Shown here: one piece after another, positions 63,217-64,000 of the stretch
Layout: each line of letters opens with the position of its first letter
Numbering within the stretch: the first letter of the stretch is position 1
From: Mitsuaria sp. WAJ17
GTDB taxonomy: Bacteria > Pseudomonadota > Gammaproteobacteria > Burkholderiales > Burkholderiaceae_C
Direction of reading: 5' to 3'
Length of the DNA stretch: 64,000 nt
Assembly (NCBI RefSeq): GCF_014174515.1
Contig: NZ_JACJUG010000005.1
Span: 1 to 64,000, forward strand
The notes under the pieces: generated by a model
Seen by the model: only the letters and a program-made list of their open reading frames with translations
What the model was told of the DNA's origin: nothing
Database searches by the model: none
Position numbers and translations under genes: made by a program

Positions 63217-64000
63217 ATGCTTTCCCTGATCACGCGATGCTGGCATGCGCTTCGCGGCGGGCGTGGTGCCTCTCCTCGGGTCCGTGCACCCACGATCCTG
63301 CAGATGGAGGCCGTGGAGTGTGGTGCCGCCAGCCTGGCCATGGTGCTGGCCTACCACGGTCGCCACGTTTCGCTGGCAGAGCTGCGCACAGCCTGCGGCG
63401 TCTCCCGCGACGGGACCAAGGCCTTGAACCTCGTGAAGGCGGCTCGGGGCTACGGCCTGGAAGCCCGCGCCTTCAAGGCCGAGCCGGCACAGCTTGCCGG
63501 CCTCCCGCTGCCGGCGGTGCTGTACTGGAACTTCAACCACTTCCTCCTGCTCGAAGGCGTGGGGCGCGACACCTTCCATCTGAACGACCCGGCGCGCGGC
63601 CGGCGTGAGGTCAGCGCTGCGGAGTTCGACACGTCCTTCACCGGCATCGTGCTCACCTTCGGCAAGACCGAGCACTTTGAGCCCGGCGGGCGCCCAGACA
63701 GCCTTCTGGAAGCGCTGCGCTCACGCCTGGGCGACACGCGATGGGCCCTGACCTACCTGCTGCTGGTTGGGCTGCTGCTGGTCGTGCCCGGCATCGCCGT
63801 GCCGGCCTTCAGCGCGATCTTCATTGACACCATCCTCGTGGGCCAGCTGCAGGGCTGGATAGGGCCGCTGGTGCTCGGCATGGCCGCCACCAGCGCGCTG
63901 CTGGGTGCGCTGACCTGGCTGCAGCACTACTACCTGCTGCGACTGGAGGCACGCATCGCACTGGGCACCTCTGCGCGCTTCTTCTGGCATGTGCTGAGGC
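63217..64000 (+). CDS. C39-peptidase ABC exporter, N-terminal part (window edge)
   Basis: First 261 residues of a peptidase-containing ABC transporter; the membrane and ATPase parts continue beyond the window. The C39 cysteine-protease domain has Gln29 and Cys35 in LQMEAVECGAASL, His108 in NFNHFLL and Asp124 in NDPARG, a complete catalytic set, so it should cleave double-glycine leaders. Two membrane helices then start (TYLLLVGLLLVVPGIAV and beyond). The N-terminus is like the ABC1 component of NHLM bacteriocin systems. A GTG at 63211 is an alternative start closer to the GGAG ribosome site. Confidence 0.9.
   Translation, partial: MLSLITRCWHALRGGRGASPRVRAPTILQMEAVECGAASLAMVLAYHGRHVSLAELRTACGVSRDGTKALNLVKAARGYGLEARAFKAEPAQLAGLPLPAVLYWNFNHFLLLEGVGRDTFHLNDPARGRREVSAAEFDTSFTGIVLTFGKTEHFEPGGRPDSLLEALRSRLGDTRWALTYLLLVGLLLVVPGIAVPAFSAIFIDTILVGQLQGWIGPLVLGMAATSALLGALTWLQHYYLLRLEARIALGTSARFFWHVLR

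Overview
The window is a high-GC bacterial chromosome segment, most likely from a Burkholderiales betaproteobacterium of the Roseateles/Paucibacter/Rubrivivax type. This is inferred from the base composition and from gene neighbourhoods typical of that group: rsmB-DUF4390-ntrY-ntrX beside tRNA-Phe, and pbpC next to a large alpha-2-macroglobulin gene. Most of the first 49 kb is ordinary chromosome. It carries pbpC (cut by the window edge) and the macroglobulin, an RluA-type pseudouridine synthase with a solute-binding-like protein, a MurA-like enzyme, a patatin phospholipase, a PAS chemoreceptor, a YkgJ protein, an exported intradiol-dioxygenase-like protein, a lipoprotein glycerophosphodiesterase and a MASE1/PAS/GGDEF cyclase. 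After the tRNA region come ntrX/ntrY, DUF4390, rsmB, folE with a BLUF photosensor, lemA-like, queC, a DUF4139 protein, proA, an AraC regulator, a GNAT enzyme, an AEC carrier, a hybrid-type sensor kinase, topB, a SET-domain methyltransferase, birA, a SPOR-like protein and a subtilisin.

Between about 21.4 and 25.9 kb the sequence becomes visibly AT-richer and is a small genomic island. An intact tRNA-Phe gene (25843-25918, minus strand) is followed on its 3' side by two further copies of its 3' end (22154-22198 and 21458-21497). Each copy has its own hairpin terminator, as left by serial integration into the tRNA gene. No integrase is visible. The cargo is a GIY-YIG-like protein, several small unknown proteins and a compact operon of two paralogous small peptides. 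Both peptides have a double-glycine leader, start their predicted mature part with DRWGD and keep a C-x14-C cysteine spacing. They are followed by a secreted Clp-fold protease-like protein whose ribosome binding site sits in a perfect hairpin.

The last 14.5 kb (49.5-64 kb, plus strand, running off the end) is the most striking part. It is a tightly packed biosynthetic cluster for a ribosomally made, post-translationally modified peptide (RiPP). In order it holds a membrane sensor-like protein, a sensor/HAMP-like domain fused to an MFS transporter, a periplasmic substrate-binding protein, a 65-residue precursor peptide with a double-glycine leader and a short core, and a radical SAM enzyme with an HExxH peptide-modification protein. 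An unknown protein follows, then a second radical SAM/HExxH pair, a TolC-type outer-membrane protein, an HlyD-type adaptor resembling NHLM bacteriocin systems, and the start of a C39-peptidase ABC exporter. The likely flow is translation of the precursor, modification by the two enzyme pairs, leader removal by the C39 domain and export through HlyD/TolC. The three upstream genes may sense or import something. The duplicated maturation cassette with one short precursor, and the sensor-MFS fusion, look undescribed to me, but I could not search any database.
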